The notes under the pieces are model-generated. The model had not been told where the DNA came from. It was given only the letters and a program-made list of their open reading frames with translations, and did no database searches. From NCBI GenBank assembly GCA_023390775.1, contig JAEWCF010000102.1, positions 1 to 54,729 on the forward strand: 54,729 nt of DNA, given 5' to 3'. The stretch comes from Bacteroidota bacterium. Lineage in GTDB: Bacteria; Bacteroidota; Bacteroidia; Flavobacteriales; Flavobacteriaceae. A program made the position numbers and the translations under genes. Positions 25,391 to 32,511 of this stretch are shown one piece after another (the stretch's first letter is position 1; each line of letters opens with the position of its first letter).

Positions 25391-25401
25391 TACCTTTGGG
25401 C

Positions 25402-25980
25402 ATGGCCCGCATTCTCAAGAACATCGCGCTTCACGTCGACCTGACTCCCGATGAGCAACAGCTTTTCCTTTCCCGGACATATGTTGAAAAGGTCAGGGCC
25501 AAAACCGTTCTACATCACGCAGGCAACGTCTGCAAACAATCGTTCTTTGTCAACAGCGGCATTCTTCGGAGTTTTACAATCAACGACAATATTGTCGAAC
25601 ACGTACTCAACATCGCGTGCGAGGGCTGGTGGATCAGCGACATGTACAGCCTGATTTCGCAAAAGCCGGGCGACCTTTTCATCGATGTGGTCGAGGACGC
25701 CGAAGTGGTCATCCTGATGAAAGAGGACCAGGAAATCCTCTATCGGGAAATCCCCAAACTCGAACGCTTCTTCCGGATCCTTATTGAAAATTCGCTGGTC
25801 GCGAACCAGCAACGCATCATGGACAAACTGAGCCTCACCGCCGAGGCGCGCTTCGAGAAATTCTGCAATAAATATCCCGGGCTGGTCGCGCAACTTCCGC
25901 AGCGTATGATCGCATCGTACATCGGCGTGACGCCCGAATTCTTCAGCCGCATGAAATCCAATCTTTTGAAGCGCGGTTGA
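25402..25980 (+). CDS. Crp/Fnr family transcriptional regulator
   Basis: 192 residues. A cyclic-nucleotide-binding-like beta-roll (about 15-115) with SFFVNSGILRSF and GDLFIDVVEDAEVVILM is followed by a dimerisation helix and a C-terminal helix-turn-helix. The beta-roll lacks the Arg/Ser phosphate-binding cassette of CRP, so cAMP is unlikely to be the ligand. Only three cysteines are present (44, 73, 155), so it is not an Fe-S FNR. The recognition helix reads VTPEFFSR with Glu179, Ser182 and Arg183 spaced like FNR Glu209, Ser212 and Arg213, which read the TTGA half-site. A perfect TTGAC-N4-GTCAA lies 5 nt after the gene. I infer it regulates the next gene and possibly itself. The start is the ATG at 25402, 11 nt after purT. 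Confidence 0.88.
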   Translation: MARILKNIALHVDLTPDEQQLFLSRTYVEKVRAKTVLHHAGNVCKQSFFVNSGILRSFTINDNIVEHVLNIACEGWWISDMYSLISQKPGDLFIDVVEDAEVVILMKEDQEILYREIPKLERFFRILIENSLVANQQRIMDKLSLTAEARFEKFCNKYPGLVAQLPQRMIASYIGVTPEFFSRMKSNLLKRG

Positions 25981-25984
25981 TTTC

Positions 25985-25998
25985 TTGACATAGGTCAA
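25985..25998. promoter_or_regulatory. FNR-type palindromic operator TTGACATAGGTCAA
   Basis: A perfect 5+4+5 inverted repeat centred at 25991.5. The next -7 box (TAACTTTG, 26022-26029) implies a start near 26035, placing the site at about -43, the usual position of a class II CRP/FNR activator. It lies between a Crp/Fnr gene and the pirin gene. Confidence 0.6.
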
Positions 25999-26021
25999 GT
26001 GCCCATCGTTTCCATCGGCCG

Positions 26022-26029
26022 TAACTTTG
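26022..26029 (+). promoter_or_regulatory. -7 box (TAACTTTG) of the pirin gene
   Basis: A perfect TAnnTTTG. No TTG at the standard -33 spacing exists, consistent with an activator-dependent promoter. Confidence 0.55.
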
Positions 26030-26047
26030 TTTCATAATCAACAGGTT

Positions 26048-26866
26048 ATGTTCCGAAGGGAATTCATCGCAAAATCGGCTTTGGCTACCTTACTGATGGC
26101 AATCCTGCCCGGCGCGGCCCATCGGAACCGAACCCAAAAACGCAACGACATGGAAAATTTTGTATTGCATCGCGCCGATACCCGCGGCCTCGCCGATTTT
26201 GGCTGGCTCAAAAGTTACCACACCTTCAGCTTTTCAAGTTATTATAATCCGGACCGCATGAACTTCGGCGTCTTGCGAGTCCTGAACGACGACACCGTGG
26301 CCCCGGGAATGGGATTCGGCAAACATCCGCACAGCGACATGGAAATCATTTCGATCCCGCTCGAAGGCGATCTGCAACACCAAGACTCGATGGGCAACCA
26401 GACCGTCATCCGCAAGGGCGACATCCAGGTCATGAGCGCGGGAATGGGCGTCGAACACAGCGAGTACAATCACAATAAGGATAAGGAGGTCAAATTCCTG
26501 CAGATTTGGGTCATCCCCAACAAGCGTGGCGTGAAACCCCGGTACGACCAGATCACCTTAAGAGAAGAAGACCGTCAGAACAAATTCCAGCAGATTCTAT
26601 CGCCCAACCCCGACGACGAGGGCGTTTGGGTCAACCAGGAGGCATGGTTCCACCTGGGAAAGTTGGACAGCGGAACCCAGATTGTTCACGACCTCAACAA
26701 GAAAGGAAACGGAATCTACGCGTTTGTGCTGGAAGGTAGCGCAAAAATCAAGGGTCAACAGCTCGACAGGCGCGACGGTTTCGGGATCTGGGACGTGGAA
26801 AAAATTGAAATCGAGGTAACATCGGATGCCGAAATCCTGCTGATGGAAGTTCCGATGAACTTATAA
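26048..26866 (+). CDS. Pirin family protein with Tat-like leader
   Basis: 272 residues from the ATG at 26048. The pirin fold starts at residue 35 (MENFVLHRADTRG) and includes the metal-binding cupin signature FGKHPHSDMEIISIPLEGDLQHQDS (two His and nearby ligands), GMGVEHSEYN and a second cupin half. Some pirins have quercetinase or redox-sensing activity; the substrate here is unknown. Residues 1-30 read FRREFIAKSALATLLMAILPGAA: twin arginines, a hydrophobic stretch and a small-residue end, like a Tat signal. If translation starts at the internal ATG at 26150, the protein would be cytosolic. The promoter 19 nt upstream favours the longer form. Confidence 0.85.
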   Translation: MFRREFIAKSALATLLMAILPGAAHRNRTQKRNDMENFVLHRADTRGLADFGWLKSYHTFSFSSYYNPDRMNFGVLRVLNDDTVAPGMGFGKHPHSDMEIISIPLEGDLQHQDSMGNQTVIRKGDIQVMSAGMGVEHSEYNHNKDKEVKFLQIWVIPNKRGVKPRYDQITLREEDRQNKFQQILSPNPDDEGVWVNQEAWFHLGKLDSGTQIVHDLNKKGNGIYAFVLEGSAKIKGQQLDRRDGFGIWDVEKIEIEVTSDAEILLMEVPMNL

Positions 26867-26908
26867 CAAATATAAAATCGTAAATTTAAATAGCTAAAAT
26901 ACAGAACT

Positions 26909-27430
26909 ATGGAAACACAATGGAAAATCGACCCCACGCATTCGCAGATCGGGTTCAGGGTAAAACACATGATGTTCACGACAGTCTCGGGAACTTTTGA
27001 CAAGTACGACGCGACAATCACCGCACAGGACGACAGTTTTGAAAACGCGAAAGTGAAATTTAGTGCCGATGCCGACTCGGTGAACACCGGCAACGCCGAT
27101 CGCGACCAGCACTTGCGCAGCGCGGATTTCTTCAACGCCGAAGCCAATCCCAAAATCGAATTTGACGGTTCGATGACAAAGACCGGATCGGGTCATCAGC
27201 TTTCGGGAAACCTGACCATGAACGGGAAGTCGCAGCAGATTACTCTGCCGGTTGAATTCGGCGGCATCATGAAAGACCCATGGGGCAACGACAAGGCGGT
27301 GATGGCCGTCGAGGGCAAGATCAGCCGCAAGGACTGGGGATTGACCTGGAACTCGGCGCTTGAGACCGGCGGGGTGCTGGTGAGCGACGAGGTAAGGGTC
27401 GCCGTTGAATTGCAATTGGTGAAGGCGTAA
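26909..27430 (+). CDS. YceI family protein
   Basis: 173 residues, full length for the lipocalin-like YceI family that binds polyisoprenoid-type lipids. Marks: WKIDPTHSQIGFRVKHMMFTTVSGTF at the N-terminus, then FSADADSVNTGNADRDQHLRSADFFNAE and GISRKDWGLTWN-like C-terminal half (KISRKDWGLTWNSALETGG). No signal peptide is visible, so it is probably cytoplasmic, unlike E. coli YceI. It follows pirin by 42 nt and may share its promoter. A terminator follows. In Bacteroidetes YceI and pirin genes are often neighbours and respond to oxidative stress; this is general knowledge, not shown here. Confidence 0.93.
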   Translation: METQWKIDPTHSQIGFRVKHMMFTTVSGTFDKYDATITAQDDSFENAKVKFSADADSVNTGNADRDQHLRSADFFNAEANPKIEFDGSMTKTGSGHQLSGNLTMNGKSQQITLPVEFGGIMKDPWGNDKAVMAVEGKISRKDWGLTWNSALETGGVLVSDEVRVAVELQLVKA

Positions 27431-27451
27431 CGCTCAAAATATAAGATGAGG

Positions 27452-27478
27452 GCCGTTCCGGAAGGGGCGGCTTTTTTT
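27452..27478 (+). terminator. Terminator after the YceI gene
   Basis: GCCGTTCC-GGAA-GGGGCGGC hairpin (8 bp with two G-T pairs) followed by seven T. Confidence 0.8.
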
Positions 27479-27519
27479 ATTGGAATTTTTCGCGACATTT
27501 TATGCACGACCGGCTTGCC

Positions 27520-27653
27520 AAAAACAACCTCAAAGGTTTTGAACCCGAGGCACCGCCGAATTGTATGGAGCGCAGCGGAATAAAACCTTTGAGGTCCAAA
27601 TTACGACCGGCACCTCCGGCGTTGTTTACGGGAAAACCGCATATTTTCTTAAA
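27520..27653 (+). repeat. 134-bp dispersed repeat, copy B (core inverted)
   Basis: Left arm AACCTCAAAGGTTTT (27526-27540), 41-nt core (27541-27581), right arm AAAACCTTTGAGGT (27582-27595), tail with GTTTACGGGAAAACCGC. By eye the core matches the reverse complement of the copy A core at 35 of 41 positions and does not match it directly. Confidence 0.9.
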
Positions 27654-27736
27654 ACTTTTTAGATGCACCCACCCCCGTGCAATCTTGCCTTACCGTTTCC
27701 AAACATTTCCGTATTTTTAAACCCTAAAAAACTCAA

Positions 27737-28615
27737 ATGAAAGCATACATCTTCCCGGGACAAGGCGCCCAATTCACCGGAATGGGCAAGGAACTCTACG
27801 AACAATCGGACCTTGCGAAGGAACTGTTTGAACGCGCCAATGCCCTGTTGGGCTTCCGCATCACCGACATCATGTTTGAAGGCACCGCCGACGAGCTCAA
27901 GGAAACCCGCGTCACGCAACCTGCCGTTTTCCTGCACTCGGTGATTTTGGCCAAGACGATGAGCGAATCGTTCAAACCCAATATGGTAGCGGGCCACTCG
28001 TTGGGCGAATTTTCGGCGTTGGTGGCTGCGGGAGGACTGTCATTTGAGGACGGGCTGAAACTGGTATCGACCAGGGCGATGGCCATGCAAAAGGCCTGTG
28101 AGATTCAGCCTTCGACCATGGCTGCGGTTCTTGGACTCGAGGATGCTATCGTTGAGGAAATATGCGCCACTACCGATGGCGTCGTGGTGGCCGCCAATTA
28201 CAACTGCCCCGGGCAGCTCGTGATTTCGGGCGAGACGGTAGCCGTTGAGATGGCCTGCCAGGCGATGCGGGTTGCCGGAGCCAAAAGAGCGCTGGTACTG
28301 CCTGTCGGCGGAGCCTTCCACTCGCCGTTGATGGAGCCGGCACGCGAGGAACTGGCCACCGCGATCGAACAAGCCAACTTTGCCAAACCCGTTTGCCCCA
28401 TTTACCAAAATGTTACGGCAAACGCGGTACAGGACCCGGTCGAAATCAAGAAAAACCTCATCACCCAACTCACCGCCCCTGTCAAATGGACGCAAACCGT
28501 CCGCCAGATGATTGCCGACGGAGCCACACTCTTCACCGAAGTCGGGCCCGGGAATGTGTTGCAGGGGTTGGTGAAGAAGATTGACAAGGAAGCCGAAACC
28601 GCTGCGCTAAATTAG
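27737..28615 (+). CDS. fabD: Malonyl-CoA:ACP transacylase
   Basis: 292 residues. Transfers malonate from CoA to acyl-carrier protein to start fatty acid elongation. The acyltransferase fold shows FPGQGAQFTGMGKEL at the N-terminus, the nucleophile Ser88 in VAGHSLGEFSALVAAG and catalytic His195 in GGAFHSPLMEPAREEL; a QNVTAN motif and TEVGPGNVLQGLVKKI follow at the C-terminus. Active-site motifs are intact. A -7-like TATTTTTA (27713-27720) lies upstream. It is monocistronic, with galE convergent downstream after a short repeat-like AACTCAA/AACCCAT tract. Confidence 0.96.
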   Translation: MKAYIFPGQGAQFTGMGKELYEQSDLAKELFERANALLGFRITDIMFEGTADELKETRVTQPAVFLHSVILAKTMSESFKPNMVAGHSLGEFSALVAAGGLSFEDGLKLVSTRAMAMQKACEIQPSTMAAVLGLEDAIVEEICATTDGVVVAANYNCPGQLVISGETVAVEMACQAMRVAGAKRALVLPVGGAFHSPLMEPAREELATAIEQANFAKPVCPIYQNVTANAVQDPVEIKKNLITQLTAPVKWTQTVRQMIADGATLFTEVGPGNVLQGLVKKIDKEAETAALN

Positions 28616-28658
28616 CGGTTTTGGGTATTGTGTTGTGAGTTCTGAGCATTGGACCTTT

Positions 28659-28694
28659 AACCCATTTACTCAGAACTCAAAACCCATTACTCCC
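28659..28694. repeat. Short degenerate heptamer tract (AACCCAT/AACTCAA)
   Basis: Units of 7 nt (one of 8 nt): AACCCAT, TTACTCAG, AACTCAA, AACCCAT, TACTCCC. It covers the galE stop codon on the minus strand and the fabD-galE gap. Confidence 0.6.
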
Positions 28695-29700
28695 TTATTT
28701 TCTTTTCCCACTTCCACGCGCTCTCCAACGCCTCTTCCAGCGTCGATTGCGCCTTCCAGCCCAGGACATTGTTTGCTTTGTCAGTGTTGGCGTAGGCCGA
28801 TGTGATGTCGCCTTCGCGGCGGCCGACGATTTTGTACGGAAGTTTTTTGCCGCTGACTTTCTCGAATGTGTTGATCACCTCGAGTACCGATGAGCCTTTG
28901 CCGGTTCCGACATTGAAGGTCTCCACCTTGTCCGAATTCTTGCCGTCTAGCAGACGCTGCAGCGCCACCACATGCGCCTTGGCCAGATCGACCACGTGGA
29001 TGTAATCGCGGATGCAGGTTCCGTCCGGAGTTGGGTAATCATCGCCGTAGACCGAAAGCTCCTGGCGGATGCCCATTCCCGTTTGGGTGATGAAAGGGAC
29101 GAGGTTTTGCGGAACGCCGATGGGCAGTTCGCCGATGTGCGCGGTGGGATGTGCACCGATGGGGTTGAAATAGCGAAGCAGGATCGCGTTGATGTTGGTC
29201 ACCTTACACGTATCGGTGATGATTTCCTCGCCGATTTGCTTGGTGTTGCCGTAGGGTGACATGGCGGGCTGTACCGATGCATCCTCGGTGATGGGCATCT
29301 TTTCGGCCTGGCCGTAGACCGTGCACGATGAGCTGAAGATAAAGTGTGCCGACTGTTTTTTGGACAGTTCCTGCAACAGGTACACCAGCGTGTTGATGTT
29401 GTTCTCGTAATAAAGAAGCGGGTTTTCAACGCTTTCACCGACGGCTTTCGAAGCTGCGAAATGGATTACGCCCGAGACATCGTTGTGCCGCGCGAAGAAA
29501 TCGCTTACCGTCGACCTGTCGCGAAGGTCCATCTGTTCAAAAATGGGTTTCTTTCCGGTTATGGCGACGATCCCGTCGAGTACGTCTATTGATGAATTTG
29601 ACAGATTGTCGATGATGACGGGCTCGAATCCCTTGTTTTGGAGTTCGACCACCGTGTGCGACCCGATGAACCCCAGGCCTCCTGTAACGAGTATTTTCAT
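28687..29700 (-). CDS. galE: UDP-glucose 4-epimerase
   Basis: 337 residues, normal length. NAD-binding GGLGFIGSH (7-15), the SDR triad Ser-Tyr-Lys with FSSSCTVYG and SPYGNTKQIGEEI (YxxxK), and ANTDKANNVLGWKAQSTLEEALESAWKWE at the C-terminus. Interconverts UDP-glucose and UDP-galactose, supplying sugars for LPS and other surface glycans. The next gene upstream on this strand is a sugar-type aminotransferase and waaA is near, which suggests an envelope-glycan neighbourhood, though these genes are on different strands and have separate promoters. Confidence 0.96.
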   Translation of the reverse strand: MKILVTGGLGFIGSHTVVELQNKGFEPVIIDNLSNSSIDVLDGIVAITGKKPIFEQMDLRDRSTVSDFFARHNDVSGVIHFAASKAVGESVENPLLYYENNINTLVYLLQELSKKQSAHFIFSSSCTVYGQAEKMPITEDASVQPAMSPYGNTKQIGEEIITDTCKVTNINAILLRYFNPIGAHPTAHIGELPIGVPQNLVPFITQTGMGIRQELSVYGDDYPTPDGTCIRDYIHVVDLAKAHVVALQRLLDGKNSDKVETFNVGTGKGSSVLEVINTFEKVSGKKLPYKIVGRREGDITSAYANTDKANNVLGWKAQSTLEEALESAWKWEKKIRE

Positions 29701-29727
29701 GCGTTGATTAGGTTTATTGAATGCTAC

Positions 29728-29799
29728 TGTGCCCTAGCCCCGATGGAGCCGGCATCCTCGCAGCGAAGCGGAGAGATACAGGCGAGAGCGGGAAACAGC
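29728..29799 (+). repeat. Probable dispersed intergenic element between galE and the DegT-type gene
   Basis: GTGCCCTAGCCCCGATGGAG at the left and AGAGCGGGAAACAGCTCC at the right, with a short GC-rich centre (CGCAGCGAAGCG). I recall similar sequences in other flavobacterial intergenic regions, but no other full copy is in this window. Confidence 0.4.
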
Positions 29800-29805
29800 T
29801 CCAAA

Positions 29806-30936
29806 TTACTTCAAAAATTCGAGAATCGCCGAAGTTATGTAATCGATTTGTTCGTCGTCAAGTTCGGTGTGCATCGGCAACGACAGTACCTCGCGGCACA
29901 ATTGGTTGGTCACCGGGAAATCTTCTTCGCGGTAACGGCTGTCGCGGTAGGCCTTTTGGGCATGCAACGGTATTGGGTAGTAAATCGCGCAAGGAATGCC
30001 TTTATCGAGCAGATGTTTCATCAGCGCATCGCGGTCGCCCTGTACGATGCGCAGCGTATATTGGTGGAAAACGTGGCTGTCCTGGTCGCCGGTGATGAAG
30101 GGCGTGACGATTCCGGGGTGTGCCGACAATTTCTCCGAATACTTGCGCGCCGCCTCCTGACGGGCTTTATTGTAGGTGTCGAGATGCGGGAGCTTGGCCT
30201 CCAAAACCGCGGCCTGGATGCTGTCCAGACGGGAATTGACGCCCACGACGTCGTGGTGGTAACGCTCGTACATGCCGTGGTTGACGATTCCGCGGAGCGT
30301 GTGTGCCAGCGCGTCGTCATTGGTGAAGATCGCGCCGCCGTCGCCGTAGCAACCCAGGTTCTTGGACGGAAAGAACGAGGTCGACGCCACATGCCCGATC
30401 GCCCCGACCTTGGTCTTGGAACCATCGGCGTGACGGTAATTTGCGCCTATCGCCTGGGCGTTGTCTTCTATTACGAACAAATTGTGCTCCTTGGCGATTT
30501 CCATGATCGCGTCCATGTTGGCTGCCTGGCCAAAAAGGTGCACCGGAACAATCGCCTTGGTTTTGGGGGTGATCGCCTTTTTAATGGCGTCGATCGAGAT
30601 GTTGAAGGTGTCGGCGTCCACATCGACGAGCACCGGGGTCAAACGCAAAAGCGCAATTACCTCAACGGTGGCGGCAAAAGTGAAATCGGCAGTGATGACC
30701 TCATCGCCGGGTTCAAGCCCGAGCCCCATCATGGCAATCTGCAGGGCGTCGGTTCCGTTTGCGCACGGAATCACATGTTTCACGCCGAGGTATTCCTCGA
30801 GATTCTTTTGAAACGCGTGCACCCGCGGGCCGTTGATGTAGGCGGTGTTGTCGAGCACTTCGGTTATTGAGGCATTGACCGTGTCCTTTATCTTATCATA
30901 CTGGCCCTTAAGGTCGACCATCTGGATTTTTTTCAT
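29806..30936 (-). CDS. DegT/DnrJ/EryC1/StrS family PLP aminotransferase
   Basis: 376 residues. The family makes amino sugars from nucleotide keto-sugars for LPS, capsule or glycoprotein glycans. Marks: QMVDLKGQYDKIKDTV, CANGTDALQIAMMGLG, DEVITADFTFAAT, VPVHLFGQAANMD, VIEDNAQAIGA, the PLP lysine Lys192 in SFFPSKNLGCYGDGGAI, and MYERYHHDVVGVNSRLD (substrate loop). The exact sugar cannot be predicted. A promoter box TAGCTTTG lies upstream. The gene is not next to other sugar-nucleotide genes except galE. Confidence 0.92.
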   Translation of the reverse strand: MKKIQMVDLKGQYDKIKDTVNASITEVLDNTAYINGPRVHAFQKNLEEYLGVKHVIPCANGTDALQIAMMGLGLEPGDEVITADFTFAATVEVIALLRLTPVLVDVDADTFNISIDAIKKAITPKTKAIVPVHLFGQAANMDAIMEIAKEHNLFVIEDNAQAIGANYRHADGSKTKVGAIGHVASTSFFPSKNLGCYGDGGAIFTNDDALAHTLRGIVNHGMYERYHHDVVGVNSRLDSIQAAVLEAKLPHLDTYNKARQEAARKYSEKLSAHPGIVTPFITGDQDSHVFHQYTLRIVQGDRDALMKHLLDKGIPCAIYYPIPLHAQKAYRDSRYREEDFPVTNQLCREVLSLPMHTELDDEQIDYITSAILEFLK

Positions 30937-30958
30937 CGGAAGGAAAAATTTAGCGGTA

Positions 30959-30966
30959 CAAAGCTA
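30959..30966 (-). promoter_or_regulatory. -7 box (TAGCTTTG) of the DegT-type aminotransferase gene
   Basis: A perfect TAnnTTTG on the minus strand, 22 nt upstream of the ATG at 30936. No -33 TTG; the upstream side is a heptamer tract. Confidence 0.45.
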
Positions 30967-30975
30967 CGGAAAAAC

Positions 30976-31038
30976 GGTGGATGGTGGCTGGTGGATAGTG
31001 GATAGTGGTTAGTGGTTAGTGGTTAGTGGCTAGTAAGT
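30976..31038. repeat. Heptamer tandem repeat (AGTGGTT type), nine units
   Basis: Units: GGTGGAT, GGTGGCT, GGTGGAT, AGTGGAT, AGTGGTT three times, AGTGGCT, AGTAAGT. The register is unbroken over 63 nt. Confidence 0.85.
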
Positions 31039-31076
31039 AAGACTTAACAAATAACTATAATCCGGTAATCCCTATA

Positions 31077-31216
31077 ACTCAAGACTCATAACCTATTACA
31101 TATTACCCAACCCGAGCCCGAACTGCAAATTGTAAAATTTTTAGTTCAAAAGTTGCCAGTTTTAAGATTCCGCTACTCATAACTCATTACCCATTACTCA
31201 TTACCCATAACCCGTA
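31077..31216. repeat. Heptamer tandem repeats (ACTCATT/ACCCATT type), two tracts
   Basis: 31077-31111: ACTCAAG, ACTCATA, ACCTATT, ACATATT, ACCCAAC. 31175-31216: ACTCATA, ACTCATT, ACCCATT, ACTCATT, ACCCATA, ACCCGTA. About 60 nt of non-repeat sequence separates them. Confidence 0.75.
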
Positions 31217-31238
31217 ACCATTTCGTAAATTAGCCCCG

Positions 31239-32501
31239 ATGTACTTCCTCTACGACATTTTTGCCCGCCTCATGCAGTTCGCCCTGGGGATTGCAGCAAG
31301 GTTCAGCCCCAAGCTGAAGTTGTTTGTCGATGGCAGAAAAGATGTTTTTACGAAAATTAAGGACGCGATCGGCGACAATGACCACGTAATCTGGTTCCAC
31401 GCGGCATCGCTGGGCGAATACGAACAGGGGCTCCCCGTAATGGAAGAAATCAGGGCGCGGTTTCCCCGGCACAAATTGCTGTTGACGTTTTTCTCGCCAT
31501 CGGGATTTGAAGTGCGCAAAAACAACAAGGTGGCGCACTTGACGCTCTACCTTCCGCTTGACACTGCGGCGAATGCAAGGAAATTCATGCAATTGGCGCG
31601 GCCCGAAATGGCCTTTTTCATCAAGTATGAATACTGGCCAAACTATCTGCGCGAACTGCAAATTCGCAAGGTGCCGACGTTCCTGATTTCGGGAATATTC
31701 CGGGAGAACCAGGCCTTCTTCAGGTGGTATGGCGGGTTTTACAGAAGGGCCTTGGCTGCCTTCACCCATTTTTTCGTTCAGAACGACTCGTCAAAAGTTC
31801 TCTTGAATCGCATCGGCAAACAAAATGTGACCGTCTCCGGCGACACCCGTTTTGACCGCGTGGCCGATATCCTCGCCCGTGACAACAACCTCGAATTCAT
31901 GGAGGATTTCAAGGGATCGTCGACACTTGTGGTGGCGGGAAGTACGTGGCCAAAAGACGAAGAACTCCTGACCGCGGTGATCCGGGAAGACCTTTCGGAC
32001 ATGCGGTATGTCATCGCCCCGCACAATATCAGGCCAGACCAGATCAAGGCGCTTCAGCAGGCCTTTGGCGACGAGGCCATCCTATATTCGCAGATGGAAG
32101 GCAAATGGCTGTCGGATTACCGCATTTTCATCATCGACACGATTGGTATCCTGACCAAGATTTACAGCTATGCCGATATCGCTTACGTTGGAGGCGGCTT
32201 CGGGAATCCCGGCGTGCACAATGTGCTTGAACCGGCGGCCTTCGGGATTCCGGTTGTCATCGGGCCAAATTATTCGCACTTTGCCGAAGCCACTGCTTTG
32301 GTCAGGCTGGGAGGGTGCATTCCGGTATTCGATGCGGGTTCACTTGCCCGAAACTTGGGTGAATTATGTGCCAATCCGCTTTTGCGCGCCGAGAAAGGCA
32401 GCATTTCCGGAACCTTCGTTGCCATGAATACCAAGGCCGTGGATTCCATCATGAAACATTTGGACGCCTTAGGCGACATACCCCCTTTTAATACTAATTA
32501 A
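31239..32501 (+). CDS. waaA: 3-deoxy-D-manno-octulosonic acid (Kdo) transferase
   Basis: 420 residues, normal for GT30. Adds Kdo from CMP-Kdo to the lipid A precursor at the cytoplasmic face of the inner membrane. One N-terminal hydrophobic anchor is followed by the GT30 domain with FHAASLGEYEQGLPV (catalytic Glu in SLGE), FFSPSGFEV and FIKYEYWPNYL. The CMP-Kdo-binding C-terminal half has VVAGSTWPKDEE and YVGGGFGNPGVHNVLEPAAFGIPVVIGPNYSHF. The S46 peptidase gene begins 10 nt downstream, so the two may share a transcript. Confidence 0.94.
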   Translation: MYFLYDIFARLMQFALGIAARFSPKLKLFVDGRKDVFTKIKDAIGDNDHVIWFHAASLGEYEQGLPVMEEIRARFPRHKLLLTFFSPSGFEVRKNNKVAHLTLYLPLDTAANARKFMQLARPEMAFFIKYEYWPNYLRELQIRKVPTFLISGIFRENQAFFRWYGGFYRRALAAFTHFFVQNDSSKVLLNRIGKQNVTVSGDTRFDRVADILARDNNLEFMEDFKGSSTLVVAGSTWPKDEELLTAVIREDLSDMRYVIAPHNIRPDQIKALQQAFGDEAILYSQMEGKWLSDYRIFIIDTIGILTKIYSYADIAYVGGGFGNPGVHNVLEPAAFGIPVVIGPNYSHFAEATALVRLGGCIPVFDAGSLARNLGELCANPLLRAEKGSISGTFVAMNTKAVDSIMKHLDALGDIPPFNTN

Positions 32502-32511
32502 AATCGACCAT

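Larger units (their letters stand above)
30937..31238. other. 302-nt intergenic region made largely of heptamer tracts
   Basis: Between divergent genes. It contains heptamer tracts at 30976-31038, 31077-31111 and 31175-31216, plus the -7 box of the aminotransferase gene. TAAATTAG near 31226 is one mismatch from a -7 box for waaA. No gene. Confidence 0.8.

Noticed and set aside
25391..25398. TACCTTTG just after the purT stop as a promoter for the Crp/Fnr gene
   Set aside because: It is only 3 nt before the ATG, which would leave no leader and put the start inside the coding sequence.
27477..27720. Short frames over the 134-bp repeat on both strands
   Set aside because: They translate the repeat and its arms; the same peptide pieces appear in the frame over copy A at 16076-16333.
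30976..31216. Heptamer tracts considered as a CRISPR array
   Set aside because: Units are 7 nt with no spacers of unique sequence and no cas genes in the window.
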